Source: CAZRCZ01 sp964598765
GTDB taxonomy: Bacteria > Sumerlaeota > Sumerlaeia > MVZB01 > JAJFLK01
DNA length: 64,000 bases
NCBI GenBank assembly: GCA_964598765.1
Contig: CAZRCZ010000005.1
Coordinates: 124,001 to 188,000, forward strand
Reading direction: 5' to 3'
Of this stretch, positions 9,170 to 18,083 are shown one piece after another. Position 1 is the first letter of the stretch, and each line of letters opens with the position of its first letter. A program made the translations under genes and the position numbers. The notes below the pieces were generated by a model that saw only the letters and a program-made list of their open reading frames with translations, searched no databases and was not told the DNA's origin.

Positions 9170-10314
9170 CCGACGTTTCCAACGGAAGTCTTGAGGTGCC
9201 CGAGGATCGGCGAGGCCGCCGTTTCGTAGGAAAATCGTGTTTCAAAGAGGATTCGCGCGCGACTTCCCATTTCGACGTAATTCCGATTGCTCAAAATTTC
9301 CTCAATCCCGCGCACGATGCTCCGGGGATCGTTCGGGTCCACGCAGGCCCCGATTCGATCACTCTCGATGAACTTCAGCGTGGGATTCGCCGACGCGAGG
9401 ACCGCCAATCCTCCGGCAAGATATTCATACAACTTGTTGGGACAGCAATAGGCGTCGTTGACTTCAATCCCCTCGCCGTAAGGGTAAAAACAGAGGCCAA
9501 CGTCGGAACGCAGATACTCCAAGTACAGCGCGTCTCTGTCAACGGGCGCAGGAAACAAGACTTTCCGCGACAAGCCGAGACGATTGGTCAATGCTTGGAG
9601 ACGTTGGACGTCGCCGGTGTTGCCTTGCAAATAAAGGTTTGCCTCGAAAGCTTGTGGGATCATGGAGAGCGCCGTGATGAAATTTTCCGGACACGCCAGC
9701 TTTCCGTAGGTCCCGGCGTAGATTATTTTGGGTGGTCCTTCCCGGTTGGGACGATGAAGCTCCGAGATTGCGCGGCGGGGCGGGGAATTGGGGAGGATAA
9801 AGGTTTTCAATCGGTTCGGGTCAAGCCATTTCCGTCTTTTCATTCGCTCCGGTTCGCAATCAATCACAAAGGACAACCACGAGGAATTCGCGCTCACCGC
9901 CCGATGCCCCCACCTTATCCGGGAATTGGAGTCGGCCAATTCGTCCTCGTAGTATTCCAAAAAATAAGCCGCTATCAGGGCGTTCTTTCGCCCGAGCATC
10001 GCGGCGACGCGCAAAGGGCCGAGACTTATCTCGTTGAATCCGATGATGATCTTCGGTCTGAACCGCAAAACCCAAAACCAGAATTTCAGCACGAAGACCA
10101 AATGGCCGAGCCTGCCCGGATGGCGCCGCCATGCCGAAATCACCGGTTCGCTTTCAGCAGAAAAGCGGTGTGCGCCGACGGGATCGAGGAGCAAACAATT
10201 CCCAAACGCCTCGGCCAGCGTTTTGGCAAGGAAGACAGGTTGGGGATACAGGGAGGAATCCTCATCGGTGAAAAGGACAATATCATCAGGGCGATGCCGC
10301 TTTTCGGGCGTCAT
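9166..10314 (-). CDS. Glycosyltransferase, GT-B fold (GT4-like)
   Basis: 382 residues. The C-terminal Rossmann half carries KIIYAGTYGKLACPENFITAL, a region with YPYGEGIEVNDAYCCPNKLYEYLAGGLAVLAS, and then IGACVDPNDPRSI, typical of GT4-type enzymes. The N-terminal half is divergent (DDIVLFTDEDSSLYPQPVFLA). It probably adds a sugar to a lipid-linked glycan on the cytoplasmic face. It sits between the sulfotransferases and the GT2 in one minus-strand run, 16 nt after the sulfotransferase gene and overlapping the GT2 start by 4 nt. Confidence 0.85.
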   Translation of the reverse strand: MTPEKRHRPDDIVLFTDEDSSLYPQPVFLAKTLAEAFGNCLLLDPVGAHRFSAESEPVISAWRRHPGRLGHLVFVLKFWFWVLRFRPKIIIGFNEISLGPLRVAAMLGRKNALIAAYFLEYYEDELADSNSRIRWGHRAVSANSSWLSFVIDCEPERMKRRKWLDPNRLKTFILPNSPPRRAISELHRPNREGPPKIIYAGTYGKLACPENFITALSMIPQAFEANLYLQGNTGDVQRLQALTNRLGLSRKVLFPAPVDRDALYLEYLRSDVGLCFYPYGEGIEVNDAYCCPNKLYEYLAGGLAVLASANPTLKFIESDRIGACVDPNDPRSIVRGIEEILSNRNYVEMGSRARILFETRFSYETAASPILGHLKTSVGNVG

Positions 10315-10330
10315 GATGGAACCGCGGATT

Positions 10331-11182
10331 TCACCGGTATCCCCATTCCCTAAGCTGTCGCGCCAAATCCCGATCCATCGCCGCGGCGATTTCGTCGCGG
10401 ATGTCTCTTCGCCAAGAATCGCATTGGGCGGAACGGAACGTCATGGATTTTTCGTTGAATACCCCTGAAGCAATCCGGCCCAATTTCCGCTCGTCCATCC
10501 CGAGGCCCAAGTATCGAATGACTCCGGCGATGGCTTCGAACTGCCTATTCCTGCTTCCGCCTCCTCGCTCCCCGACTAAATCTTCAAAGGCCATGCTGTA
10601 AGCCGCGGTGGAATTTTTCCATGGTAAAAAATTATCATAAAGCGCGGCCAGAGGAGCGCGCCCAAATCCGTTGCTTGATTCATAGTCAGGAATCCCTTTC
10701 AAAGTCGCCATGACTCGCTCGTCGGTTCCCGGCAATGATCGAAAATAGGCTGAGAGACGGTGGGTGGAATTCATTTCCGCCAAGTAGTGCGCGAAAGAAA
10801 CCGCCGTCGCGCGAGGGTCTCGGTAAACAAAGAGAACCTTCATGTTCAACGCCCGCATAATCTCTTCCGTTTCCTTCTTCCAAGTCAGGTGTTCCAGAAT
10901 GTATTCCCCTCGCAAAACCCGTTGCAAGTGAGGCCGGAATTCAGCCGGGTTGTAGTCCACGATCACGTTGGGATTAAACGGTTGATTCGCATAAAGGGTG
11001 TAGCCTAGACGATGCAGGAGTGAAGTCAGCAGGTGCGTTCCGGCCTTGGGAACGCTCGTGAGCAAGACCGGCGGATGAGACGGGTGCATCAGGGCGCGCG
11101 CATTGCGTAGTGCCAAGCGGAGGGATGCCCTGATTCGGGGCGGAATCATTCGTCTCAAGGTCAGAAAGCGAGGGTCCGCCAT
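10331..11182 (-). CDS. Sulfotransferase-domain protein (copy 1)
   Basis: 283 residues. The 5'-phosphosulfate loop is VPKAGTHLL near residue 46, and the 3'-phosphate region is VYRDPRATAVSFAHYLAEM near 125, both in the order expected of PAPS-dependent sulfotransferases. The C-terminal tail (FRSAQCDSWRRDI) resembles the tail of the neighbouring paralogue. The predicted role is transfer of sulfate from PAPS to a hydroxyl of a sugar or lipid intermediate. It is adjacent to a second sulfotransferase of nearly the same length, so a tandem duplication is likely. The acceptor is inferred from context to be the glycan made by this cluster. Confidence 0.88.
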   Translation of the reverse strand: MADPRFLTLRRMIPPRIRASLRLALRNARALMHPSHPPVLLTSVPKAGTHLLTSLLHRLGYTLYANQPFNPNVIVDYNPAEFRPHLQRVLRGEYILEHLTWKKETEEIMRALNMKVLFVYRDPRATAVSFAHYLAEMNSTHRLSAYFRSLPGTDERVMATLKGIPDYESSNGFGRAPLAALYDNFLPWKNSTAAYSMAFEDLVGERGGGSRNRQFEAIAGVIRYLGLGMDERKLGRIASGVFNEKSMTFRSAQCDSWRRDIRDEIAAAMDRDLARQLREWGYR

Positions 11183-11199
11183 TTTTCAAAACGCCGATT

Positions 11200-12045
11200 C
11201 TACTGCTGATAACCCCACGCTTGAAGTTGTGGGGACAGACGATGATTCAGAATCTTCACCGTTTCCGGGTCAAGCTCGCATCGCCATGCGTCGCTTTGTC
11301 CCGAGCGAAACGTGACGGACCTGCGATCAAACGCCCGGTCGGCAAGGTCCTGAACCCTGCCCGCGTCTGCTTTCAGGCCGAGAAACTTAACCAAACCGGC
11401 GACCGCGATCAATTGCTTTTCGGCGCTCCCCCCGCCGGCGGGTCCGATCAATTCTTCAAATGAAGCAGAATGAACGATGGGAGAATTCAACCACGGGTGA
11501 AAACGATCAAAGATGACGCCGAGAGGCGCCCGTCCATGGCCTGTCCGGGATTTTTCATCCGGCACGCCATCCAAGGTCGCCATCACCTTTTCCCGAATGG
11601 TCGGCAACGAATGATAATAATCGTAAAAGTGATGTTCGGGACGGTCGGCAAAATGCGCGAAGGACAAACATACGGATCGAGGATCGCGATGGATGAAAAT
11701 CAATTTGATCCCGCTCCGGGCGATTTCATTTTCGATCTCCCGACTCCAAGGAAGATGCTCCGTCACGTATTCGCCCGACATGATCCGATTCAAGTGGGGT
11801 CGCAGTTCTTCCGCGTCGCACTCCATCTTCACATCCGGGTTGAAGGGTTGATGCGCAAGTTGGCGATATCCAAGGTGATTCAAGATGCTTGCTCCCAGAT
11901 ATGTTCCGGCTTTGGGCATGGAAATTTGAAGAACGGGAGGCAAATCGCGCCGGGCAAATGAACGGACTTCCCGATACAAAGGTCGCAACCAAGGCTTGGC
12001 CCATCGCGGCGTGATAGTTCTGCCCAATTGGATCAGCCGGGTCAT
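11200..12045 (-). CDS. Sulfotransferase-domain protein (copy 2)
   Basis: 281 residues from the ATG at 12045, chosen because it overlaps the flippase stop as ATGA (12042-12045). The upstream in-frame extension only shadows the flippase gene. PAPS-site motifs are SMPKAGTYLGASILNHLGY near residue 43 and FIHRDPRSVCLSFAHFAD near 120. The protein aligns by eye with copy 1 over its length (NPDVKM/NPNVIV, EYVTEHLPWSREIE/EYILEHLTWKKETE, GRAPLGVIFDRFHPW/GRAPLAALYDNFLPW), so the two are diverged tandem paralogues, possibly sulfating different positions of one glycan. Confidence 0.9.
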   Translation of the reverse strand: MTRLIQLGRTITPRWAKPWLRPLYREVRSFARRDLPPVLQISMPKAGTYLGASILNHLGYRQLAHQPFNPDVKMECDAEELRPHLNRIMSGEYVTEHLPWSREIENEIARSGIKLIFIHRDPRSVCLSFAHFADRPEHHFYDYYHSLPTIREKVMATLDGVPDEKSRTGHGRAPLGVIFDRFHPWLNSPIVHSASFEELIGPAGGGSAEKQLIAVAGLVKFLGLKADAGRVQDLADRAFDRRSVTFRSGQSDAWRCELDPETVKILNHRLSPQLQAWGYQQ

Positions 12046-13658
12046 TCCATCGCGCTCCCTCGCTTCAAATTGGAGGCCTTCGCTTGGGGCGTCTCGACGA
12101 CCTTGCGAAGATGGCCGCGCCAGAGCGCGTAAAAACCGAATCCTATCAATCCCGCGCAGGGAATTGCCGCGGCTCCCCTGTGCGGAATCGAATGTATCCC
12201 CAGCGCGGCGGCGACCAATAGTCCCAAACCCAACCAGACCAAGAGAAGTTCCGGCGCCAAGAGCAATCGCGAGGGGACCACGCCACGGGCAGTGTAGAAG
12301 GGCACGAACAAAACCGTTGTCGTCAGATACGACATCGCATACGCCGCCGCAAGTCCCGCGGAGCCATACCATCTCAAAAAAACCACCATGGGAAGAAAAA
12401 TGCAGGCCCAAATAAAATTGTTCAGGCAACCCCACCAGACCAGATTCTTGGCTTGCAACATCCGGGTCATTCCGTTTCGGAACGCTGAGACGCAAGCGAA
12501 GAGCGCGATAAGAATTAAAGCGTGGGAAAATTCCGAGGAGTTGAATTTCGCCCCATAGAGAAACCGTATCGCCTCCGGAAAGACGATAATGGGAATGGCA
12601 CAAGAAATCACCATGATCCAATCGGCCAAAAGGTTGAGCGCCATCAGCCGGGGACGGCTCTCATGAAAATGCGCGGCGAGAATCGGCGTCAAGACTTCCC
12701 CCGTGATCGCGGGTAAAAAGGTGATGGCGGTTCTCCATTGGCTTGTCGCATTAAAGATCCCCAAATGTCCGTAGCCGTCGGTTGTATTCACCAGCATCGA
12801 ATTTGCCAGCCAATTTGTAGGCGCCACGATCATCCCGCTTAACGTGGCCGGCAGACTGAACTGCCATAGCGTGTGATATTCCCTCAAACAACCGGACATC
12901 GTGAACGGAACACCGTCGCGCGTCGCTTCAAACCGTGCCGCCAGATGATTAATGGAACATTGAAAAGCGAGAGCCGCGACCATTCCCAGAATTACCCCTC
13001 TCAATCCTCCCCACCAAACTCCGCCGACGATAAGAATGAAGGAGACCGCGCCGCTGATGGCATGGGTTTTTGCCAAGGTCTTGAAGGCTTCGAAGCCGGC
13101 CAAGGTCCCCGTTTGGGCTCCGTTGAGCGCGCCAAAAAAAAGAAACCCGGCGCTTAAGCGCAAAAGCCCGGACAATTGCGGTCGAGCCAATGTTTTTTCC
13201 GCAAGCCAAGGCGCCAGCCCCTCAACCAGCAGTACGCACAGCGCACCGGAAAACATGGCCGCCAATGAAACCAATGCCATGATGCGTCCCGCTTTCGCCG
13301 GGTCCTTGCGCCGAAATTCGGCCACGAATTTTGTGCTGGTCAATCCGAGCCGCAATCCGGCCATATCCCCAAACATTCCCGTCGTGCTGTTGATGATGCC
13401 GAGCTCGCCATATCCGTCCGGTCCCAAGAGGCGCGAGACAATGACGCTGGACGGGAGTTTGAGCGTCCGCGTCAGAACGGCGCCGACGAAATTCCACAGG
13501 CTTCCGCGCAAGAAGCGCTCCCTAAGATCGGCGCGGAGTGGCGTCGGAGTTTCCATTGCGGTTTCGTCGCCACTCCATCCGCGTTCGCTTCGGATCGGAT
13601 CGGCTTCAACCTTTGGCGGCTCATCTGAGGGCGATTTCAAATTAACCCCCGCCATCAT
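12042..13658 (-). CDS. Polysaccharide flippase (Wzx/MOP superfamily)
   Basis: About 538 residues with ~12-14 hydrophobic segments and the start RFLRGSLWNFVGAVLTRTLKLPSSVIVSRLLGPDGYGELGI, the usual first-helix pattern of O-antigen/exopolysaccharide flippases. It would flip a lipid-linked glycan unit across the inner membrane. The first ~40 residues are polar; starts at residue 1, 2 or 35 are all possible, and the ATGA overlap with the sulfatase stop (13655-13658) supports the first. Its stop overlaps the sulfotransferase start. Confidence 0.9.
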   Translation of the reverse strand: MMAGVNLKSPSDEPPKVEADPIRSERGWSGDETAMETPTPLRADLRERFLRGSLWNFVGAVLTRTLKLPSSVIVSRLLGPDGYGELGIINSTTGMFGDMAGLRLGLTSTKFVAEFRRKDPAKAGRIMALVSLAAMFSGALCVLLVEGLAPWLAEKTLARPQLSGLLRLSAGFLFFGALNGAQTGTLAGFEAFKTLAKTHAISGAVSFILIVGGVWWGGLRGVILGMVAALAFQCSINHLAARFEATRDGVPFTMSGCLREYHTLWQFSLPATLSGMIVAPTNWLANSMLVNTTDGYGHLGIFNATSQWRTAITFLPAITGEVLTPILAAHFHESRPRLMALNLLADWIMVISCAIPIIVFPEAIRFLYGAKFNSSEFSHALILIALFACVSAFRNGMTRMLQAKNLVWWGCLNNFIWACIFLPMVVFLRWYGSAGLAAAYAMSYLTTTVLFVPFYTARGVVPSRLLLAPELLLVWLGLGLLVAAALGIHSIPHRGAAAIPCAGLIGFGFYALWRGHLRKVVETPQAKASNLKRGSAME

Positions 13659-15151
13659 TGGTTGTACGCCATCGAATTTCCATACATGGTCGCCAATTTT
13701 TTGAGGTAATCGTCGTAGAGCGGCTTGAAACGATTCTGCATCTCAGCGGAGGCCGTCGGGAGAAGCGCGACAAAAGGATCCCCGATCTGTTCCATGTGTT
13801 CGGTCAGTTGCTTGCGCATGTTTTCAAGTTCTCCCTGAACCGAAGGGTCCGCGGCGAGATTGTTCATCTCATACGGATCGGCTTGAAGATCGAAAAATTC
13901 CTCGTTGGGGCGGTGGAGGAAGGACTTGATCCGGGCTGAGAGAGCGGGATTGTTCCTGCGCACGCCCGCTCCATTCATCGCCAGCCAACTGATGTTGTTC
14001 ATGGCATCCTGCGCGATCTCCCCTTTGTATTCGAAATTGTAGATGTATTTGTAGCGCGCGCTCCGCACGGAGCGCATCGGCGTCGGGGGCCAAACGGCGT
14101 GTTCGGTCTGTGAGCCGTAGAGGAAATCCCGATGGCGGTCGGATTCTCCCCGCAGAAGAGGCGCGAAGCTCTTGCCCTGCATGTCCACCGGCGGCGCGAT
14201 GCGGGCCATCTCCAAGATCGTCGGGGCAAAATCCACGAAGCTGACCAAGGCGTCGGTCGTGGTGGAAGGTTTCAGATGGCCGGGCCAGCGGATGATGAAT
14301 GGAACCGCCAGACCGGCGTCGTATTGCGTGGCTTTGGCAAAAGGGAAAGGCGCGCCGTGGTCGCTCGTGTAAATGACAATCGTTTGGCTGGCGTAGCCGC
14401 TCTTGTCCAATTCTTTGAGGATCATGCCGATCCCGTCATCGAGGCGTTGAATCGCGTCGTAATATCGGCCCGTATCCTCCCGAACGTCGGGCAAATCAGG
14501 GAGATTGGGTGGAATCAATACTTTGGGACGATCAACGGGATCCGATACTTCTTGGCTCACTCCTTTTTTTTCTCCCGGTATGGGGAAGGGGCGATGCGGA
14601 TCGTGAAAGGCGACCATGAGAAAAAAGGGACCGGCCTTCCGTTGGTGGCGGTAGAGTCGAAAGAAGTCGCCGAATTGGGCAAGGAATGCGTTGTTGTCCC
14701 GCTCCATGGCCGAGGGCAAGTCGGGCGAAACGTATTCGAATTTATAAATGTCCGCCGTGCCCTCGCCCGCCAGAGGACCGATATGACGCTTGCCGACCAA
14801 CCCGCAATGGTAGCCCGCTTGTTCGAGATACGCGGTCATGGGCTTGATGTAGGAATAGCATTCCTTGAAGGCGAAGGCCCCGTTGGTGTGCGGATATTTC
14901 CCAGTCATCAGAACGGCCCGGCTGGGGACGCAGATTGCCGCCACCGTAAAGCAGTTATTGAATTTCAATCCCTCTCCGGCGAGGCGATCCATGTTGGGGG
15001 TCCGGATGGAGTCGTTGCCGTAGCAACCCGTGTAGAATTTTCCGTGATCGTCGCTGATGATCAAAAGGATATTGGGGCGTTGAGCGCAGACGCACAACGG
15101 GCGCAACGCCCAACATCCGAAAAAAAGAGCGACGATGATGCGTGTTTTCAT
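13655..15151 (-). CDS. Exported sulfatase, type I (formylglycine type)
   Basis: About 498 residues from the ATG at 15151, chosen because it gives a clean signal peptide (KTRIIVALFFGCWALRPLCVCAQ). The metal site starts NILLIISDDHG. The activation motif is CVPSRAVLMTG, with the Cys that must become formylglycine. The metal/sulfate residues KYPHTNG, GKRHIG and YTSDHGAPFP follow, and the C-terminal EEFFDLQADPYEMNNLA is characteristic of the family. Overall it resembles heparan/N-sulfoglucosamine-type sulfatases. It would remove sulfate esters in the periplasm. Its place inside a biosynthetic run, coupled to the flippase, is unusual and suggests trimming or remodelling of the sulfated product. Confidence 0.92.
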   Translation of the reverse strand: MKTRIIVALFFGCWALRPLCVCAQRPNILLIISDDHGKFYTGCYGNDSIRTPNMDRLAGEGLKFNNCFTVAAICVPSRAVLMTGKYPHTNGAFAFKECYSYIKPMTAYLEQAGYHCGLVGKRHIGPLAGEGTADIYKFEYVSPDLPSAMERDNNAFLAQFGDFFRLYRHQRKAGPFFLMVAFHDPHRPFPIPGEKKGVSQEVSDPVDRPKVLIPPNLPDLPDVREDTGRYYDAIQRLDDGIGMILKELDKSGYASQTIVIYTSDHGAPFPFAKATQYDAGLAVPFIIRWPGHLKPSTTTDALVSFVDFAPTILEMARIAPPVDMQGKSFAPLLRGESDRHRDFLYGSQTEHAVWPPTPMRSVRSARYKYIYNFEYKGEIAQDAMNNISWLAMNGAGVRRNNPALSARIKSFLHRPNEEFFDLQADPYEMNNLAADPSVQGELENMRKQLTEHMEQIGDPFVALLPTASAEMQNRFKPLYDDYLKKLATMYGNSMAYNQ

Positions 15152-15216
15152 TGACACCAGAAGATTCGATGCCTTCAAGAGCCGAAGTCTCAAGACCATA
15201 AGACAATCGCGGCTCG

Positions 15217-16413
15217 TCAAGGGTTAGGTTGATCGCCGCAACCGACCGAAGGAAGAGCGGTTTGGGTTTGAACCGGAAACATCGAGTCGGAGTCGGTCTC
15301 TTCGATCAAACGTTTGGCCGACAGAGCGGAAGGCTCTTCGGCGTCCCGATTTGATCTGTAAACATGGAGGTAGAGCCCAAGCAATCCTACGGCCAATGTA
15401 CCCCAACCCAAAAATAAAACCCTCGCGTCAAAAACAATTGAAAGCAGGGCAAAAACACAGAGCAGACCGGTTCCTGAATAAATCACGATCACCGCGAATC
15501 GTCGGCTGATTTCCAACCGGTGAAGAACGTGGTGGAGATGATGACGGTCGGCCACGAAGGGGGATCGGCCCTTCAAAATCCGGCGGGTCAGCGCGATCAC
15601 GGTGTCCGAAATCGGCACGCCGAGGGCGAGGATCGGGATGCCTAACGCCGCCGTGGTGGTGCTTTTTTGCGAGGTCAATATGGCGACGTTGGCCAAAAGA
15701 AATCCCAAAAAGAGACTTCCCGTGTCCCCCATGAAGACGCGGGCGGGATGGCTGTTGTGGAAAAGAAAACCCAAACATGAAGCCGCCATTGCGGCCGAAG
15801 TCAGCACCAAAAATACATTTGATCCTTCTCCCAGAAGTCCCACAAGCAGGAGTGTCGTCGAAACGATGGAGACCACCCCGGCGGCGAGACCGTCCAAACC
15901 GTCCAACAGATTGATGGCGTTGGTCACGCCGACGATCCACCCTACGGTCAACAGCAATCCCAATGGGGAAGCGAGATGCGTCATTCCGACCGACGGCAGG
16001 GTGACGAATCCCACGCGAACTCCTCCCGTCCAACAAACCAAGGCGAGGCCTGTCTGAACGATTAATTTTGTCAGGGGCCGCACCTGTCGCCAGTCGTCCA
16101 CGAACCCCAAGGCCAGAATTCCGCAGGTTGCAACGAAGGCGGTGATAAGGGGAATGTGTCCGGCGATTCCAATCCCGGGGACCCGGACCGCGATCAAAAT
16201 TCCCATGAGGCCTCCGAAGGCGATGGCCAATCCCCCCATCCGAGGCGTCGCTTCCGAATGACTATGGCGGTCTCCCGGTTCGGCGATTGCTCCCAATCGG
16301 GCGGCCAATCTTGCCGCCCAAGGGGTCGCCAAAACGGCCGCCAGACATGAAGCGACAACCGTTAAGAGAAAATAGGGGAGGACGTGAACGGGTTGGTTCG
16401 ACAAGAGTGTCAA
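15217..16413 (-). CDS. Polyprenyl-phosphate sugar-1-phosphate transferase (WecA/TagO family)
   Basis: 398 residues with about 11 membrane segments. Hallmarks of the MraY/WecA family are present: GDRHSHSEATPRMGGLAI (first loop), LGFVDDWRQVRPL (Asp-rich catalytic motif near residue 105), NAINLLDGLDGLAAG (near 165), FMGDTGSLFLGFLLA (near 230) and the cytoplasmic HHLHHVLHRLEIS. It transfers a HexNAc-1-phosphate, usually GlcNAc, to undecaprenyl phosphate as the first step of lipid-linked glycan synthesis. It is the first gene of the minus-strand glycan block, so the block probably has its promoter upstream near 16.45 kb. Confidence 0.94.
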   Translation of the reverse strand: MTLLSNQPVHVLPYFLLTVVASCLAAVLATPWAARLAARLGAIAEPGDRHSHSEATPRMGGLAIAFGGLMGILIAVRVPGIGIAGHIPLITAFVATCGILALGFVDDWRQVRPLTKLIVQTGLALVCWTGGVRVGFVTLPSVGMTHLASPLGLLLTVGWIVGVTNAINLLDGLDGLAAGVVSIVSTTLLLVGLLGEGSNVFLVLTSAAMAASCLGFLFHNSHPARVFMGDTGSLFLGFLLANVAILTSQKSTTTAALGIPILALGVPISDTVIALTRRILKGRSPFVADRHHLHHVLHRLEISRRFAVIVIYSGTGLLCVFALLSIVFDARVLFLGWGTLAVGLLGLYLHVYRSNRDAEEPSALSAKRLIEETDSDSMFPVQTQTALPSVGCGDQPNP

Positions 16414-16750
16414 CAGCGGAGTCGTTGTAATAGCGTGGCCGGTCCCACGCTTGGATCATGCAATCATCTTATCGGATGGGAATCAAGTTTGCCCAAACTT
16501 TTATTTATCCCTTCCGTCAAACTTCCAAAACCATAAACCTTTGCTCGATGGCTTTTCAACTGGAATGACCAAAATCGAGGGTATAAAAAGCTTTCGACGC
16601 GGATCGGATTTTGCTGGACTCGCCCGGCGTCCGGGGGAGTAGAATTGAATCACCGGGGGGAGAAAGGAGTGTAATCATCCGAGGTCTGAAAGGACCAAAC
16701 GAACAACCGCATTCTCGATGAGCGAGATTCACTCGCGAAGGAGGACAACA
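16414..16750. other. intergenic region between divergent genes
   Basis: 337 nt between the WecA-like gene (-) and the exported-protein gene (+). It must carry promoters for both. Visible items are a 7-bp hairpin just upstream of the minus-strand gene (16432-16451), a CCCGG/CCGGG hairpin near 16625, and GAAGGAGG just before the ATG at 16751. An AT-rich patch (about 16490-16590) is a plausible promoter zone, but no convincing -35/-10 pair was found. No gene is seen. Confidence 0.5.
16432..16451 (-). promoter_or_regulatory. leader hairpin upstream of the WecA/TagO-like gene
   Basis: The perfect 7-bp stem AGCGTGG (16432-16438) / CCACGCT (16445-16451) with a 6-nt loop lies 19 nt upstream of the start codon on the minus strand. 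It could fold in the mRNA leader or be an operator half-site pair. The function is not known. Confidence 0.3.
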
Positions 16751-17872
16751 ATGAAAACCAATGGCTTAGTATTCGGACGAGCCGCAGTTGGTCTCTTTTT
16801 CGTTCTTTGTCTTGCTTTACTTCCCGCGGCCCATTCCCAGACGACCGTTTGCGGTTCAACCGAAACGGCGCAGTTGGTGGCGGGAGGGACCTCTAACTCG
16901 GGCTTCGTCACCGTGTCCAACGACACGGCTAATCTCTACGTCCAATACTCCGCAATCGGAATTTGGACGTTCACCAAAACTCAATTGTTTGTGGGCACTT
17001 CGCTGGCGGACGTTCCGCTAACGACGTCCGGCGCTCCGGATCCCATGAAATTTCCCTACATGACGACATTCAGCTCGCCCGCGACGAGCTCCATCTACAC
17101 GATTTCCTTGGACTCCAACGGATATACCGTGGGGACGACCCTCTACATCGCGGCGAGCGCGATGATTCAACAACCTGCCAATCCGCCGCATGGACGCGGT
17201 CGCGGGCATGGACGTCGCGCCAAATCGGAAACGGCTTGGGGCGAGGGAACTCCCTTCGTGTCCGGCAATGGAGCCATGTATTTCACCTACGTGGTCCAAG
17301 CGTGCGATCCGACCTTGCCCCCCTGCGGCCAAACCATCAATCCGGGGGATTTCCGAACGCAATCCCAAGGAGGATGGGGAACGGTGGCGAACGGCGGTAA
17401 TCCGGGAACCTATCGTGACGCGCATTTCACCACTTGCTTTCCGAGCGGAGTGGTCGTGGGCGATCCGGCGGGATTCACGCTGACGCTGACGACTTCGCAA
17501 GCGGTGGCGAATTTCCTGCCTGCGGGAAAGACCCCTTCGGTCTTCACGCGCAACCACGTTGACGAAACTTCAACCGAAGCCGGTGTTCTTGCCGGTCAAG
17601 TCGTCGCGCTGACGTTGAGCGTCGGGTTCGACTTGTGCGATCCCGCATTCGGCCTCAGCCCGACCTATTTGATGGACTTGGTGGTCAATGATCCAACAAG
17701 TCCGTTCAATGGGATGACGGTCCAAGACGTGCTTAATGCCGCCAATCAAGTATTGGGCGGCACGTCCACGCTTTACACGCCTTCCCAAATGAGCGACGTC
17801 GTGTCGAGCATCAACGAGAACTTCGTTGACGGGACGATGGTGGGAGGATACCTGTGTCTGCCCACGGCTTGA
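16751..17872 (+). CDS. Exported protein of unknown function with ETAWGEG motif
   Basis: About 373 residues. The ATG at 16751 is chosen for the strong GAAGGAGG site upstream and because it starts a signal peptide (KTNGLVFGRAAVGLFFVLCLALLPAAHSQ). The mature N-terminal half resembles secreted proteins that begin CGSTETAQL and contain SETAWGEG...MYFTYVVQAC. A basic Gly/Arg-rich insert (PPHGRGRGHGRRAKS, about residue 140) precedes that motif. The C-terminal half (GWGTVANGGNPGTYRDAHFTTCFPSG) is Gly/Asn/Cys rich. It is probably periplasmic or secreted. A terminator follows at 17925-18005, so it is likely transcribed alone and could be abundant. The function is unknown. Confidence 0.75.
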   Translation: MKTNGLVFGRAAVGLFFVLCLALLPAAHSQTTVCGSTETAQLVAGGTSNSGFVTVSNDTANLYVQYSAIGIWTFTKTQLFVGTSLADVPLTTSGAPDPMKFPYMTTFSSPATSSIYTISLDSNGYTVGTTLYIAASAMIQQPANPPHGRGRGHGRRAKSETAWGEGTPFVSGNGAMYFTYVVQACDPTLPPCGQTINPGDFRTQSQGGWGTVANGGNPGTYRDAHFTTCFPSGVVVGDPAGFTLTLTTSQAVANFLPAGKTPSVFTRNHVDETSTEAGVLAGQVVALTLSVGFDLCDPAFGLSPTYLMDLVVNDPTSPFNGMTVQDVLNAANQVLGGTSTLYTPSQMSDVVSSINENFVDGTMVGGYLCLPTA

Positions 17873-17924
17873 CTTGTCATTCGCTCTGTCTTTGCCTTTA
17901 TTGAGACGGCGAAGGGACTGAGAA

Positions 17925-18005
17925 GGGAAAACAGGAATGGATTCGTCCGAAGCGAGGCGTTGCCATCGCTCCGGCGAGCCGTTCTTGTTTTCCCATTTTT
18001 TTTTT
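17925..18005 (+). terminator. Rho-independent terminator of the exported-protein gene
   Basis: Stem arms GGGAAAACAGGAA (17925-17937) and TTCTTGTTTTCCC (17982-17994) pair at 12 of 13 positions and are followed by one A and a run of ten T (17996-18005). The 44-nt loop has some internal pairing potential. It is placed 52 nt after the stop codon of the gene ending at 17872. Confidence 0.75.
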
Positions 18006-18083
18006 GCAAGTCAAGCCGATCCGTAATCGGGCGGCGCTAAAACCGTTTGACGTTTTGGCGCGGCTGAACGAAGCTGGGATGCA

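Noticed and set aside
12046..12621. Upstream in-frame extension of the second sulfotransferase (to 473 residues)
   Set aside because: It lies entirely over the flippase gene in another frame, has no sulfotransferase similarity, and the ATG at 12045 overlaps the flippase stop as ATGA.
16451..16642. Possible 63-residue plus-strand ORF in the intergenic gap
   Set aside because: No ribosome site, no recognisable composition or membrane pattern, and it occupies the expected promoter region of two divergent genes.
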